Assembly: GCA_023362775.1 (NCBI GenBank) | Contig: JALMGJ010000001.1 | Coordinates: 68,604,501-68,668,500, forward strand | DNA: 64,000 nt | DNA from: Charina bottae | Taxonomy: Eukaryota; Chordata; Lepidosauria; Squamata; Charinaidae | Direction: 5' to 3' | Shown: positions 1 through 12,846 of the stretch, piece by piece | Layout: each line of letters begins with the position of its first letter | Numbering within the stretch: position 1 is the stretch's first letter | Notes under the pieces: model-generated | Told to the model about the DNA's origin: nothing | Seen by the model: the letters and a program-made list of their open reading frames with translations, nothing else | Database searches by the model: none | Made by a program: the position numbers and the translations under genes

Positions 1-101
1 GATAATTTCATTTTTGGGATGAGAAAAAGATTTTAAAACTCTCACATTAATATTTCTTGGCAAATACTTTTAACAAAACCCCCTTCTTTAAGATAGCCTA
101 C

Positions 102-225
102 CTTCTGAATTAGGAAATATTTCAGCTATTGTTCCCAAAAGAGTCAGTGCAGTAAATCTGGTTGCATGGGATGAGCCAGGAAACAAGGATTCGAAAAGTA
201 TACTGCAGACCGAAGAGATGAAATC
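102..225 (-). CDS. THADA: THADA coding exon 14
   Basis: Residues about 722-763. It starts after acceptor CTTTAG, ends at donor G|GTAGGC, and is 124 nt in phase 0 to 1. It encodes DFISSVCSILFESLFPGSS and then a segment ending TIAEIFPNSE, a conserved helical-repeat part of THADA. This is the last exon inside the window; the gene continues past base 1. Confidence 0.93.
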
Positions 226-3200
226 CTAAAGATAAAACAGTAATTACATTTTTACGTTAGAGAATGATCAAATACAATTTTCCTTTGGAAAGAGGAGTAA
301 ATGTTTTTTTAAATCTATGCATATACCATTATGTTCGAAATTTATGCTTGAAAAATTCTTAGTGGCCTGGTTCACCCAACACATCAATCAAATCATCACT
401 CCTTACGCTCTGATCCTATAGTACGGTAACTAGGTCAAGTCCTGCCATTCTGGGAAATACAAAATCATCCATGAGTCCTGCCTGATTCTCTATCAGCCCT
501 TGTGTGAACAGAATATTGGCAAGCCTTCTCTATCTATCTATCTATCTATCTATCATTCAAATTTATCACCTCCCATCTCCCCCAACGCAAGCCTTCACTA
601 TGTCAATGGCTTGTCTCCATTGGCCAGGCAGGCAACAGTGGGCATACCTAAGGTACCACAGCCCATCAGAATTTGAGAGCTATGTTCTGCAGCTGCCAAG
701 TTCTGTAAGCTCTTCAATGCAGTGCCCTACTTTTTTAGACATTCCACAACTCCATCTCTTTTTCTTGGAGGACTAAGTGGATGGGACTTGGACACTATCC
801 CACAGTTGATTTCAAGTTCACACAACAATGGTTGCCTTGGGGAAGATCACTCCTTTCCTAGCCTAATAAAAGCTAGATTAACAGGTCCATATAAAATGCT
901 GCTCTTACCATTAACACGGTAAGCAAGTTGTATGAACTCAGCCATTAAGTGAACAGTACAGTTTATACATTTTAATCTGTTCCTCGTCTAAAACTTAACC
1001 CCTCTACTTAGCTGTTCCATTCTGGTTACCTGAAGATTCTATCCGGCCCTGGAAAGCTGAATTAAGTTTACATCTTGATTTTAGAACTAGCTAACTAGAA
1101 AGTTTAAGAATTGGAAAGAAGAATTGCTTTGCCAGACTCCACCAATTCAGAAAATCTGACATGTAAATTCCTGCACAACATAAAAGTAAATTTTGCAAAA
1201 TTAACTTTAAAGCTGATTTTAGAATTTAAAAATCACTTCTCTCAAATTAGCCATCTATATGGAGTACCTGTGTATTTTATCTGTTTTTCCCTTTTCAAAG
1301 TCTGATGGAATGAAGAAGCAAAGATGAAATTGCAGTGGCTAGTCAGTTCCCTTTTTTTTTAATCTTGTACTAACACTGAGTTGGTCCTGACACACAAGCA
1401 CTTATTTCTTGTTGAATACATTTTCTCAGATCACTGACACATGCTTTCTGTTGCTTTCTTTCTATTGGAACATACACAAATATTTTGCATGGTATATTAT
1501 ATATCCATTTGTACCTTCTAAGTTTTGAGAAATTCAGCTATTTTTGGTTATAGTACTACATAAAGCTTCAGTTTCCATGAACCAAATAGGCTTCTATGAC
1601 GTCACAGAATAACTAACAAAGGTGGCTGCCTGTTCTGGGTTATGTGTATATGTTAAAAATACCAGTCTTTATTTCAGCTGTGAGCACTCAGATTTCAGTT
1701 CAAGACAATAGTAGAAGAATTAAAATCACTTTCCAGGGGGAAAAATAAACAATAAAAAACTTATTATCAAGAAGACGTCCATATTCAAGGAACTTCTATA
1801 CTTTTCAATTTGCATGTAATACATGTTGCCTAATGGTTTAAGTCTACCTCAGCAATATAGTTGGTTGGTTGATTCCACCCTGTCTCTTCAGGCCAGTGAG
1901 AGTTCAAATTTCTTCTAAGAACAGTGCCAGATTGGCTGGCTTTCTACATGTAGCATGAGACTCACATTAGGATAGAGCACATTACAACAAAATTTAAAAA
2001 GGGGAGCATGGTCCATCTATAGAATCACCTGTTAAAGAAATATGAGAGCTGCTGCCAATTAATGCAGATAATATTGAACTAAATCCACAATTTCTTTATG
2101 CTAGAATAAGGCAATATTATAAGAACCCTTTTCTATCTCATACCTTCATTTTCTGTGTCACAGAAAATCAACTGCTTATTTTACCTTCCTCTTCTGTGTT
2201 TACTGAATAATTTGAAATTTGCCACACAAAAATATTAATTCTTTATATTAGAGCAATTTACAAAACATACCTTATACTGTTGCAAAGTTGTTAATGGATC
2301 CCATGTGAGTGACTGTTTAATTAGACCTTGTTTAGACTTCAATTGCTGCATTTTATGAACTGTCTGGGAGCTTTCATATATCCGGCAGAACAGCTTTTGG
2401 AAAGAAAAAAAAAGCAAAATAGAATTCAATTAAAAAGACAGAAGATGGCATTACAAATTACTTTACATATTTAAAAAAAACCATAAAGACATCATGGAAT
2501 TTCATTTGCACTGTATTTCTTTATAGGACTTTGAGAAACATGGATATAATGTTTCACATTCACATTTTGAGATTACCTTTTTCAGTAGGGAACAAATCTG
2601 TTGCCTCACTGCTGCTGATTGGTTGTTCAAGTTGTATCTAATAAAAAACTGTATCAGTTGCATTTCTTCAATGGAAATTACTTCTGTGCTGCGGTGACTT
2701 TCACACAGTAAACCTAAAGCATCTATTCGTACCTTTAAAATCAGAAGCAAGTTTTTAATTAACTGGTTTTTCTCTGAAATAGTAAGTCTAACATTTGAAG
2801 TATTGAGACATGTACCTCATCGTGTTGGTGAACCAAACCTTGTTTTATACAGCTCCTAGTCACAAGGCCATCTTGCATTATGACTGCAAACTGCAAGTGC
2901 CCGTGAGCCCTGGCCGTTCTCAAGCATGCCATCAGGGCTCCAAGAGCTCCTCTGGTTTTGCAAGATCCTTAAAAAAACATAAATAAATTCTAATTAACAA
3001 AGATGGTTGTTAGTCATCATTTCCTTCTCAGGCTCTACGTGCCCATAAAAATCATGTCCACCAAACAGATTAGTGTAGCTTAATTTTTGAGATACACATG
3101 GATGTGACTCAAAATGACAAGCACTATCATGGCTTTTAAATATTAAGGCTATGCAAATCTTTTGAAAGGGTATTTCAGAAGATATGGGAGTACCTATAAA

Positions 3201-6200
3201 ACATCTCTCCTCAAATCACTGAAGCAGCCACTTCTAATCCCAATTGTCTCTGCATATGTGTACATATATAACCACTTTATTTCACTTTTTTCCCAGCAAA
3301 GTAGAGAGACTTTGTTGGAAAGGAACAGCTTACAAAGAAACCATCTGAACTTGAAAAAAGACATGGCTGTTCTAATGACTGGAAGACTTTCTATGAAATA
3401 ATATGAAAGTCTTTCATAATATGAAAGTCAAACTTTCAGTAAAAATGCAACCTTCTGTGGTAGGAGTTAAAGTTGGGGAAAAACATCTGGTTATGTATCT
3501 TTAATAATGTTTATGAAGAAAACTAACAAAGGGGGGGAAATGACCAACTCTACTTGGCTTTGTAGTAAAGAAGAATATAAAATTTGTATTATTTATTGAA
3601 AGAAGGCTTAAGAAAAGAAATTCTAAAGTATCTTCCCAGTCAAGGAGCATCTTTGCAAGCTCTAAGTAGCTGCAAACATGGGATTCTATCCTCCCCCTCC
3701 CCCAACAAATTCATTGCCAAAACAAATTAAACAGCACCATCACCCACCACCTCAGTCTGTTTATGGATATCTTACACTACAAAATGTTAAGTATAAGATA
3801 AAAGGTCTTACCAACATTAGATTCTGCTGAAATCTGAAGGATTTTAATCATGTAGTTCAAACTTTCCGGGCTACATTTTAGCAATTTTGGTAAGTAATAA
3901 TCTGTTACATAGGTGGCTTGTTCTGGACTTCCATCACATAATATCAAAAGCAGAGGAGAAACCCATGTCTCATGCCAACTATCAATCCAGGAGTTTCTTT
4001 TCAAAGTGGATGTAAGATGCCTCTTGTGATTCACAAACATGATTTCCAATAAATCACTTGCATAAGGTGCAAAAGACTGGTCATTCATTACACCCAAGAT
4101 TTGTGCAGGAATTGTTCTGTCAATTTCCAAAAGATTTTCAATGCCAATACAGTCCACAAGACACCCAAGTGATGAGTATTTACCTTTTACATGCCATTCT
4201 AAACCTAGCAAGTTTTCAGTTAACTCTGAGAAGAAAGGGTCTAGTTTTATTATGGATTCTTTCACAGCAATCTGATGTATTTGAAGAAGATTTTTAAATA
4301 TTAGCTTGGACTGGTGCCTAACTGCATCTAGTGGATGTTCCCAATGTGCGTACACATAATCCAACATTTTACCAATGGTTTCTGAGTTTCCATTGAGATT
4401 GAACTTCAGATTTCTAGAACTTGACTGAAGAGAATCCAATGCTACATTGGTCCAAATAGCTAGAATTCTGGATAGAGATGCTGCCATTACAGACTCTTTT
4501 AACCTTGGAGAAACAAACAGAGTAAAGCGGGATAGAAATATATGACCATATTTTAAAACTAACTGAATATTGAGAGCTGCGTATTCCGACAGCTTTTCTG
4601 ACAGAAGAGCAGGACAAATACGCTTGAAAAAAATATAATAAATGGTGGATATACTGTATTTTTCTAAGGTTTCCCTTTAGCACGTGATTCCACATATTTC
4701 TAAAACTCCTCCATTTTAGATAGCTATCCAGTCTAAAAATAACTTCAGATTGGTTTTAGGCTAGTATCAAGTTCAACTCTGGCTAACGATGAAATTTAAA
4801 AATGCTTATGCAAGCCTTCTTTCTACATGCTCTATCATGGGTGGTGTATCCAATTGTGTGTAGCTGCTAATGAAAAATATGCATGTGTAGACCCAGCTCT
4901 CCCTCTCCCCTGCCTTGCCCTCTAGCTCCCTAAAGTGCTTCAGAAGATTAGGGAGCCCTGTAGAAAAGAACTGGGGAACACAGGAGAGGTAGAAAGGAAA
5001 ACAAGGGAAAACACTGACTGTAATAGCAGAAATCAGCCTCATCATACTAGACAAAACCATTTCCCCATGAAGTTAACAGTGCTTATTCCCAGATAAGCAG
5101 ACACAAGATTGTAGCCATAGGGAGACATTTATACATAATGCTCCGGCCTATTTTCCCCACAACAACAAACCTGTGAGGTGGGTTGGGCTGAGAGTGACTG
5201 GCCCAAAGTTCCCTAGTGGCCTAAGGCAGGCCTAGAACTCACAGTCTTCTGGTTTTTGGGCCACCACCTTAACTACTACACCAAACTGGCTCTAAGTATT
5301 CTATTTAATATTCTATTTCAACACTCATAGGATTTACAGTACAAGTTGAGCCTTGTCAAGGATGAATCTGAGTATCATCTATATTATTAAAACTATAAAA
5401 AAATAAAAGTAGTTTTTACCGTGTGCTCAAAGTCAACAAAACAGATGCTATATCCAAGAGTAGTTTCTCTGCATTCGCTCCCATGCTGTTATCTTTCCAC
5501 TCTAACATAGCAAGTGCTCCATGGCAAAGAAAAAGGAGGACTGAGTCAGAAAGTTCAGCAGTACAAAGACCACCACAGCTGTCCACAAACCACTTTGGCA
5601 CATCAGAACAGTTTAGTAGGCCACAAATCAAGTCACTGATCTGCAAAAAGCAATGTAATACAACTGTAATATAAGAGGAAAAAAACTCCAAAAAGTATGG
5701 TTTACTAGATCACTGGAAGACATCAAGAAATTATAATAAAACTGGCAAAATGCAAAGGAGACTTTTTATAAAGCTTGTGCTGAATGGAAATTATGGGAGC
5801 TAAACTTCAAACAGTACATATCTCTAAACACTATGACTATATTTATGTTTCCAAAGCTGTCCTGTTCCATATAGTATTTATGATTGCTATTTGTCTCAAT
5901 TTTACCCGCCTCCCAATACATGCCTTATCAAAGTGCATTATAAGCATCTGGGGAACCAAGATTACAGTTGCAGTCCTTTAAACAATCGCCTGATAATCGT
6001 CCCTGTGAATTCAGTGGGACTAACTTCTAAGTAAATGTTATCTTATCGAAGAGAATATTTGTAGCTCAGGGTTGAACTGTGGAGTCCTTGGTGCTCTCTG
6101 AGCCTTGTTGTTTCTTGCAGATGTTTCATTGCCAGGCTAGGCAACATCTTCAGTTCAGTTCAGTTCAGTTCAGTTCAGTGTTCACCAACACAAGCAGGAC

Positions 6201-9200
6201 AAGCCATGGTATATAAACAGAGAGCAAGTCCCACTCCCTTTTCCCACTGAAGATGTTGCCTAGCCTGGCAATGAAACGTCTGCAAGAAAACAACAAGGCT
6301 CAGAGAGCACCAAGGACTCCACAAATGTTATCTTACTGCACTGTAAAATGGCAATATTTCCTGTAACAGAACTTACATAAAATATGAAACACGTAACTAA
6401 TATTGAAATGGCTACTCTTTCAGTTACTTCTCTTTCTTCAATTAGCTTAATGTTTCAAATACACATTCAAAATTAATTTTATATGTATTTTTACTTTTTT
6501 CAAAGGAAACACACTAACCAAACAAGGTAGCTTCTCAACAGGTTCAAACATAGTCTTAATAAAGAGAACAACAGCCAATCCTGCTGAAGTCTGGACAGTT
6601 TGTAGAAGGTCTTCTAAATAGAAGAAAAAGATACTAGAATTATAAATGGCATTTAAAGTACTTGAGCACCATTCCAGTTTTCTGAAATAATAAGGCAATT
6701 CCTACTATTTTTTCTTTTTCTATTGCATCCATCACACTAATTCTCATAAACGTAGCGAAGAAAATAATCAACATTAATACATAAAGTGGACTCAAATATC
6801 TATTAAGTTATGCCAGACTATGATTTGTTTCTAGCTTGGCATGTTGTATAAACACAGGTAATTGTGCTTTCTTCAATAAACCAGTAAAATAAAATACATG
6901 ACTTAATATGGTACATGGACCTAGCCACTGATAAGATCCTTGATAAAATTCCAACTAGGATGAAGAGTAGCTCTTCCATATACAGAATGCTCCTTCCATT
7001 TTCAGAAAGGACTACAAACCACAATATGCTGCAACATACAGAAGGAGAGGATTTTTAACAACTACTCCCTTTCCTGCAACTTCCCAAAACATCTTTTGTG
7101 CTGTTCTATATCATTCATTCATTAGTCTGTTCATTTAACTTGATGCATATTGCTGAACATCTTGCACAAATGACTTTGGTTAGCAAACAGAGTTAAAAAC
7201 ACAATGTAACAATTAAGAAAATGAAAATAAATACACAATAAGAATACAGCAAATGGCATTATACGCTCCTCCAAACATGCAGAGCAGATTTTCAAGGGTT
7301 TCAGACAAATTGGAGGAAATAGCTACAGGTAGTCCTTGCTTACCGACCACAATTGGGACCAGCAATTCAGTCACTAAGCGCCGCAGTCACTATGCAAAAA
7401 ACACATGACCGTACCAGACTTACGGCATCACTTCCACTTCCGTCGTTAAGCGAGACATCACATGACCACGGCTTGCAATTTCACTTCCACATTCTCCACT
7501 AATTCTGCTTGTTGCAAGGATTGGTCGCAAAGCTGTTGCTTTTCCCCCAACCGTCATGACTTCGAACAGTCACTAAACAAGGCAGTCGGTAAGCGAGGAC
7601 TACCTGTATCCCTTTGGCAAGCAGAATTTCATTCATAGAACTTTTTAAATCCAACCCAAGTTAAAAAAGAAAAATAAGCAAGAGTGACATTATTTCAGTA
7701 TGAAGGTTTTTATTCCTGAGTTTAGCTTTCTCTCCCTTTTGAAATAAACTGTCTGTTGGAGAAAATTAAAAAAGAGTGGGTGAAAGTCATTAAACAAGTA
7801 TCTCACATTACTCCAAACAACTGATTTGTTATTAAAGGCCAATGACCAATAAACAGTAAAGTAGCTTTAAAAACTTAAAACATTAGCACTATTTACCATT
7901 ATTTAAGAAGCATATAAAGCTGTTCAGAAGTCCACACATACATTGCCAAATGGGAGAATCCAATTTCTTCCAAAAACATCCCTGCATATTTTCCAGAATT
8001 TTTTGGATCAATGTCATTGAAACTTTAATTCCCATAAGCAAATCATGCATCAGCCGAGTTTGAGCAATGTGATTTCCACTGCATTTCCTTTAAAAAGATA
8101 CAAATAACACAAATAACTATTTCAAATCTGTTTCTGAGGATCTTTTAACCCTACAGAGCAGATTTTGGGAGCATATGGGAAATGGCAGGGGTGAGAGATT
8201 CTCTTCCTTTTCTGACAATAAAAAGCTTTCCAGCATTATGAGTAGCTATCTGGATATAGTCCCATGTTTTAAAAAAAATAGCGTGAATGCCACTAATGAT
8301 GGATTATTCTTGAAAGAGATTTCCAGAATGCAGACACTGCCACTAAAATGGTCCTAATAGGTTTCCCCTCACTGCTGTGCATCATTTTCTGAACTGGGCT
8401 TCAGAAAATGATCTAAAGAGGTAAGTGCTATACAAGATAAACATTCATAACAATATATCTGTATATACTATATGCATTCATGTATATGTGTGTGTAGATC
8501 AATGGATAGAAATTCATACACATACATAATAAACAAATTTAAATTACTTAATCAACAAGAATACATTACAAATACTGTGGAGCTCTTTTTGTATATATTA
8601 TGAACATTATGTTTTACAGTGAGAACATTTCTTAAAATTAAAAACTACTGCATATTAACATGGTACCTATATTTTGATTAAAAGTACATATTATTGATTG
8701 ATTTTGCAAATGCTGTTTACCCATAGTCCTAGACAATAAGTGAAAGATTTTGAATGTGTGAAAACAATCATTTGCCATTAAAAGAGTAATCTGTCCCCAA
8801 AAGGAAGGCTGAAGCTTAAGAAAGTGAATTTTCTCTTACAAAACAGTTTGTTTACTTATTCCATTAATGGGTAAAAAATGATGTAATAGCCAAGACTGTA
8901 ACAGAACTTCCAAGTTACAGAATGCATTACTAGAACTACTTACTAGACTGAGATTAAAACATACCTGTTGCCAAACAAATAAGAAAGCCTTTACAATGTA
9001 GGAATTGGAATACTACAAAATTGAAGTGTACAAAATAGAACAAAAGTCTCAATTTTCATGTTCAGCATTGACATTCAGCCCAAAATTACATTTTTGCAAA
9101 GTTCTAAGGTGAAGATACTTTCTCAACCTAGAATAAAAATTGCAACTTGTTGGGAAGAATATGCAGAATGTTTAAATTGATTCAATACCAGAATTCAAAA

Positions 9201-12200
9201 CTCTTATCACTTAGATTTCAAAACTGTTCTGATAAACTTTATACCAATAAACCAAACAAAGCACAACTGAACTCAAGGAATATACTGTATCTAAACATCA
9301 GACTGCTACAGCTCATTGGCCTTAAGATTTTTTTAAAAAAAACTAAAAGAAGGTGTTCTCCCAAATAACCCTTAAGTTTGCATTTACATTTTTCACACTC
9401 TCTCCACGTTTTACCTTGAGTACTGGCACTTACCGGTTTTCTTCCTCTATTTCAAGTACAGATTTCAACAGAAATTGAAGAGCTATGGAAATAAAGTTAG
9501 AAAAGATATAAACTATTATTTAATACCGCCAATTTGTTATATATAAAAGTTAAGTCAACTTATAGAAATAGCACTACATTGAAATATCAGAATGGTTAGG
9601 TTTTTTAAGTGAAAGCAACATAGCTCAGCAAAAGGGAAATACTTCGTTACGTATGTATGTATTTCTGCTTTAAAGTATAGAGCAGAGCTTTCCAAACTGT
9701 GTGTCACAGAGTCTGGTGTGTCGCCACACAACCCGGAAGCGCTGTTCATCATCAGCGCTTCCGGGTTTTCCCGCGGCGACACATCAACGGCGGCGTGCAA
9801 AAATCAAAAGCGGCAGCAGCGCTTCCGGGTTTTTGCGCGCTGCCGCAACGGCGGCACTTCCGGGTTTTCCCGTGGCGACACACCAACGGCGGTTGGTGTG
9901 TCGCCGCGGGAAAACTTTGGAAAGCCCTGGTATAGAGAATTGAGAGAACTTTCAATATCCTCATCCTTAACCATTAAATATAATATCCATAGCTTCCTTA
10001 TCCTAATGAACTCAGTGAACCATTCTGCATTTTGCTCAAATATATACAGGTAGTCTTCACTTACCAACCTCAATTGGGACCGGCAACTCCGTTGCTAAGC
10101 AATACAGTCATTAAGTGAAACATCACGTGACTGCACTGACTTACGATGTCAGTTTCGGCTGCAGTTGTTAAGCAAATCATTGCAGTTTGTTGCAGTTCAT
10201 TAAGCACAACATCATGTGACCACAACTTGCGACTTCCTGCTGGCTTCCCCATTGACTTTGCTTGTCAGAAGCCAGCTGTGAAGCTCAGAAATGGTGATCA
10301 CGTGACCGCAGGAGGCTGCAAGACCATAGTAAATGTGCGCTGGTTGCTAAGTACCCAAATCATGATCACATGACCGTGGGGACGCTGCAATGGCCGCAAC
10401 TTTGTGGACCAGTCATAAGTCTCCTTTTTCAGATTTGAACGGTCCCTGAACAAGTGGTTGGTAAGCAAGGACTACCTGTAGTAGAGCAGCTATACATCTG
10501 AATATCTGAAAGACTGCCTGATACCATATAAATCTACCCATTGTAAAGAGATAAAATCCAATATTATATAAGCAGACATTTGCTCATACAATAGCATTTC
10601 CTCTTATAGCTCTTTTCCTCCCACCCACAATCCCCACCCTAGCCTCCCTACAGAATTTGATAACTCTAGAACTGACTGCAGGGGCACAGAGAGCCTATTT
10701 CATGAAAGGAAACCTTTCCAGCCAAGAACCTGCCTCTGTTAAAAAAAATGTAGTATCTGAAGATATAGAATATGCTTTTAATTAGTTATAGACCTACTCA
10801 GCAACAGAAAAATGCTTCCTATAGAGACAGGTATGAAATATTTTCATCTCATATTCTTATCTCATTAACAGAACATTCCAACCCAAGAAGAGGTACCAAC
10901 CATTTACCTTCTTTGAGTAGTATAGTCACACTTGATTTACCTGAAAAATTCAAGTATACATTTTAGTATCTTATACTGACTAATCAAAAATATCTATTTA
11001 AATATATTAAATATAAAAAATTAACCATACCTATATTGATAAGTTCCACACAAGAAGCAAGATTATCCATAGTTTTTCTAAAGCAGGAGAAGTTTGTAGT
11101 TGTTAATTCTTCTTTAAGGCAGACAATAAAACTATCTGTAGCTTCTACCATAAGCAGTTCAGGAAGATCATTTAGGCAACTGTAGTTAAAAAGAGCATTG
11201 CCAAATTAAAATGTAAACATTAAAAGTTTTAAGTTAAAGACCACACAAATGGATCTGTCTGAGCACCAGGATCTCTACAGCACTATTCTGTTATATTGGT
11301 TTTGATACCAAACTTCAAAAGAAATCAAAGGAAAACAGAACGTCTACAGAAGAAGCAAATCTTCAGTTAAACATCTCATTCTTTTTGGGGAAATAGAGAA
11401 TGGATTCTAAGAAGAAAGAGACAGTCAACTGCTCATATCAAAATGTTTATTGTCTTGCATCTCTGAAATTACATGGTCCATTACACTTTTCCCCCCAAAT
11501 ATAAATATCAGAGGATTTGGAAATTTAATCAAAAATTTATGTGAAGGCAACATATTCCTTAACTAAGGTTTAAATTACAATACAACATATAATATCTCTA
11601 TCTTTTAGGATTTAATGAATACATTTGAAAGTTATCAATAAAGACTGAAGGTAAAGAATAGGATTATAAAGCCAAGAACACTTAAGAGAACATTATTGAC
11701 TCTTGATGGATGTGACTATTTAATATTTTAATAATTTCTAAAATTTACATGTCATACAAAATATATTTTATGTCACACAATTTCCACTACCATTTGTATA
11801 ATTCATTTTCTCAAAATATCAATATTAATATTCCCCTGAAGAGCATAACAAAAATGTTAAGCACTTTCTCAGTGTAATAATTGTCCCATTTACATTACCT
11901 TGCTAACACTTTTTTCAAAGGGTTCTTTATATCCAGAGATAAGAACATAATTCCCAAAATATCTAAACAACTTTTAACCATGTGATTACATGAAGACTTG
12001 GAGTCCATCTTCTCCAGTAAAGGCACAATCTACAAATAACAAAAAAAGATTAAACAATAATGTGACTTACATTTTTTCAAACATACAGACTAAAAACATG
12101 TGTGTGTGTGAGAGAGAGATGTATATATAAGGTTTATATATGAGTCAGTAAGAAGGTTATGTATAACAGAAACGTAACCTGCAACAAAACATTAGTGTGG

Positions 12201-12803
12201 GCTACTCCAGGTCAGTGTTCTAACCAGTGAGCTTACTTTCAGAATATTTATTTCTAATCCCTTCTGCATGAATTTCCATCTATCTCCCAACCCCTTGGAC
12301 ACCATTGAGCATTCTCAATCTTTATTGAACATTTTAGGTCAGGATGTAACCTTCTATATTTTTCACTCTTAATATTAATTTAATACTTGTATCATAGAGT
12401 TCTCCCAACCATGAAAATAACCTTATGTTTCTTACTAGTTTCATCTTCACCATTGAGCCACTATAATTCAGTTAAATCAGCAAATTGGATTTTGCTATTC
12501 ATATTTATCAGCCTTCCCCAACCTGATGTCCTTCAGCTTTGCTGGGACAGCAGCATCAACAGCTGCTGACTACTATGGGAGCTTTATTTCCAACATAGCT
12601 GGAAAGTGCCAGGCTGGGGAAGGTCAGACTACATAATGTTTGGATAATCTTAAAAGATGAAATACTGCTCCTGCTTGACTTCTATTCACAATTCATGAAT
12701 TAAATGGCTCGTATTTCCAAATTTACATTAATTATTAAAAATCTGGAATATGAAACTAGCTCCTAAACAGTACAGAAAAAATATACACATGCTACTTACT
12801 TAC

Positions 12804-12846
<43 letters not shown>

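Larger units (their letters stand above)
6046..6322. mobile_element. Penelope-like element, palindromic inverted-dimer insertion
   Basis: A 277-bp insertion is bounded by perfect 13-bp repeats AAATGTTATCTTA (6033-6045 and 6323-6335). The right arm (about 6160-6322, plus) and the shorter left arm (about 6060-6153, minus) are inverted copies of one 3'-terminal sequence ending AGAGCACCAAGGACTCCAC. The same sequence forms the 3' end of the PLE at 36057, so this is a noncoding PLE-derived insertion. The arms meet at (TTCAG)6 at about 6148-6178. Inverted, truncated PLE termini are known for Penelope elements. Confidence 0.85.

Noticed and set aside
9699..10073. Several overlapping ORFs of 60-111 codons on both strands
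   Set aside because: They fall in a GC-rich hAT element; the same frames recur in its other copies at 32035 and 54851, so they are by-products of the repeat.
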